Positions 62,586 to 64,000 of a stretch of 64,000 bases of DNA are shown piece by piece; positions within the stretch are counted from its first letter, which is position 1, and each line of letters opens with the position of its first letter. The position numbers and the translations under genes are program-made. The notes beneath the pieces are model-generated. The model was not told the origin of the DNA. It saw only the letters and a program-made list of their open reading frames with translations, and made no database searches. Origin of the DNA: Myroides oncorhynchi (GTDB lineage Bacteria > Bacteroidota > Bacteroidia > Flavobacteriales > Flavobacteriaceae); assembly GCF_020905415.1 (NCBI RefSeq), contig NZ_JAJJMP010000001.1:1747501-1811500 (forward strand). The letters run 5' to 3'.

Positions 62586-64000
62586 TTAAAACTCAGCGTT
62601 TTGCGGTGTTCTAGGGAAAGGGATTACGTCTCTAATATTCGTCATTCCTGTTACGAATAGTACAAGGCGCTCAAAACCAAGACCAAAACCACTATGTGGA
62701 GCTGTTCCGAATTTTCTAGTGTCTAAGTACCACCATAATTCTTCTTTGTCTATTCCCATCTTTTCTATTTTCTCTAAAAGAACATCATAGCGCTCTTCTC
62801 TTTCAGAACCTCCTACGATCTCTCCGATCCCAGGGAATAATATATCCATCGCTCTTACTGTCTTGCCGTCTTCATTCATTCTCATATAGAACGCTTTGAT
62901 GTCAGCAGGGTAATCAAATAAAATTACTGGACATTTAAAGTGTTTCTCTACTAAGTAACGCTCATGCTCACTTTGTAAATCTGCACCCCATCCATCGATG
63001 ATATAGTTGAATTTTTTATTCTTATTTGGCTTACAGTTTCTTAAGATATCAATCGCTTCAGTGTAACTCACACGTTTAAAGTTGTTCTCTACTACGAAAC
63101 GCAATTTTTCTAACAATGACATCTCACTGCGCTCAGCTTGAGGCTTAGATTTCTCTTCTTCAAATAAACGCTTATCTAAGAACTCTAAGTCATCTGCACA
63201 TTTCTCTAATACGTAGTTTATTACGTATTTGATAAAGTCTTCTGCTAAGTCCATGTTATCGTCCAAATGGTTAAATGCCACTTCAGGTTCGATCATCCAG
63301 AATTCTGCTAAGTGACGAGAAGTATTAGAATTCTCAGCACGGAAAGTAGGTCCAAATGTATATACTGAACCTAATGCCATAGCATAAGTCTCAGCTTCTA
63401 ATTGTCCCGATACAGTTAGGTTAGTTGTCTTTCCGAAGAAATCTTGTTTTGTATCTATTTGTCCTTCTTCTGTACGAGGTAAGTTGTTTAGATCTAAGTT
63501 AGTTACTCTAAACATTTCTCCAGCTCCTTCAGCATCTGATCCAGTGATGATAGGTGCATTGAAGTAGTTAAACCCGTTGTCTTGGAAGTATTTGTGTACA
63601 GCGAAAGATAGTACGCTACGCACTCTCATAATAGCTCCGAACATATTTGTACGGATTCTTAAGTGAGCATTCTCACGTAAGAATTCAAGTGAATGCTTTT
63701 TAGGCTGTATAGGGTATTCTTCAGGATTAGCTTCACCATATACTTTTAAGCTCTCTACTTGTATCTCTACTGATTGACCTGCTCCTTGGCTCTCTACTAG
63801 TGTCCCTCTAACACAAATTGCAGCCCCTGTATGTACTTTTTTTAACAACTCTGCAGGGAATTTATCTAAATCAACAACACATTGAATATTGTTAATCGTT
63901 GACCCATCATTCAAGGCGATAAATTGGTTATTTCTAAACGTTTTTACCCATCCTTTTGCTTTGACTTCATGAAGTAGGCCTTTGCCCGCTAGTAGATCGT
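62586..64000 (-). CDS. asnS: Asparagine-tRNA ligase, 5' end beyond the window
   Basis: Class II aminoacyl-tRNA synthetase that charges tRNA-Asn. The frame stays open to base 64000, so the start lies outside; the TTG near 63914 is internal (in ALNDGS). Visible parts are the OB-fold anticodon domain ([24 protein letters not shown] beginning), class II motif 2 ([11 protein letters not shown], then EFWMIEPE) and motif 3 ([15 protein letters not shown]) near the end. The end [15 protein letters not shown] ([10 protein letters not shown]) separates it from aspartate enzymes. Confidence 0.95.
   Translation of the reverse strand, partial: DLLAGKGLLHEVKAKGWVKTFRNNQFIALNDGSTINNIQCVVDLDKFPAELLKKVHTGAAICVRGTLVESQGAGQSVEIQVESLKVYGEANPEEYPIQPKKHSLEFLRENAHLRIRTNMFGAIMRVRSVLSFAVHKYFQDNGFNYFNAPIITGSDAEGAGEMFRVTNLDLNNLPRTEEGQIDTKQDFFGKTTNLTVSGQLEAETYAMALGSVYTFGPTFRAENSNTSRHLAEFWMIEPEVAFNHLDDNMDLAEDFIKYVINYVLEKCADDLEFLDKRLFEEEKSKPQAERSEMSLLEKLRFVVENNFKRVSYTEAIDILRNCKPNKNKKFNYIIDGWGADLQSEHERYLVEKHFKCPVILFDYPADIKAFYMRMNEDGKTVRAMDILFPGIGEIVGGSEREERYDVLLEKIEKMGIDKEELWWYLDTRKFGTAPHSGFGLGFERLVLFVTGMTNIRDVIPFPRTPQNAEF

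Overview
The window is 64 kb of AT-rich chromosome from a Bacteroidota, almost certainly a member of the Flavobacteriaceae. A Myroides-like genus is my best guess, but that rests on recall of protein similarity and cannot be shown from the sequence alone. The taxonomic signs are the GldD lipoprotein, OMP_b-brl_3/TonB-type receptors with an N-terminal carboxypeptidase-regulatory-like domain, a DUF3078 protein, many SPII lipoproteins, a eukaryote-like NrdB, and promoter-like TAnnTTTG boxes (the -7 element of Bacteroides and Flavobacterium) in front of many genes. No rRNA, tRNA, CRISPR array, intact insertion sequence or prophage is visible. Most of the window is housekeeping.

Layout. 1-3.4 kb: the 3' part of a divergent HSP90-family gene followed by two tandem paralogous helical-repeat genes. 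3.9-5.0 kb: an unknown acidic protein ending in a beta-clamp-like motif. 5.4-6.4 kb: D-lactate dehydrogenase. 6.5-11.3 kb: two tandem outer-membrane beta-barrel receptors. 11.7-14.3 kb: a small XRE regulator, FabH and an AraC-type regulator. 14.5-20.7 kb: an RND efflux operon transcribed tetR-tolC-adaptor-pump, with repeated boxes around the tetR promoter. 20.7-21.8 kb: a 1-kb gene-free region rich in repeats. 21.8-25.2 kb: a lipoprotein, a small membrane protein, a polyprenyl synthetase, a small conserved gene and an outer-membrane protein. 25.3-29.3 kb: sucA-odhB (2-oxoglutarate dehydrogenase E1 and E2). 29.6-33.0 kb: nrdB-nrdA. 33.2-36.8 kb: a small unknown gene, a WG-repeat-like protein, and an AAA+ ATPase paired with a dNTP triphosphohydrolase. 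36.9-39.3 kb: a lipoprotein, rpmA and rplU. 39.6-43.5 kb: a pair of M16 proteases and a metal-binding-domain lipoprotein. 43.8-45.9 kb: mutY-ssb-gldD, with gldE missing from its usual place. 46.0-48.2 kb: an HU-type protein, an unlisted 30-residue basic protein and RNase G. 48.2-56.7 kb: pbpC, an alpha-2-macroglobulin and tadA. 56.7-61.0 kb: dxs, DUF3078, a beta-barrel protein and a membrane protein. 61.0-64.0 kb: rpoN and asnS, the latter cut by the window end.

The most unusual signals are: two intergenic repeat elements (21.1 kb and 43.6 kb) that use different unit sequences but share the same 11-bp phased, inverted design; the HSP90-family gene coupled to two TPR-like paralogs; the clamp-motif protein; a perfect 18-bp palindrome just upstream of the M16 pair; and repeated TGGAAACTTT boxes at the tetR promoter. 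Several gene starts given here differ from the longest open frame because the longer start would be TTG or GTG and a better ATG lies downstream.
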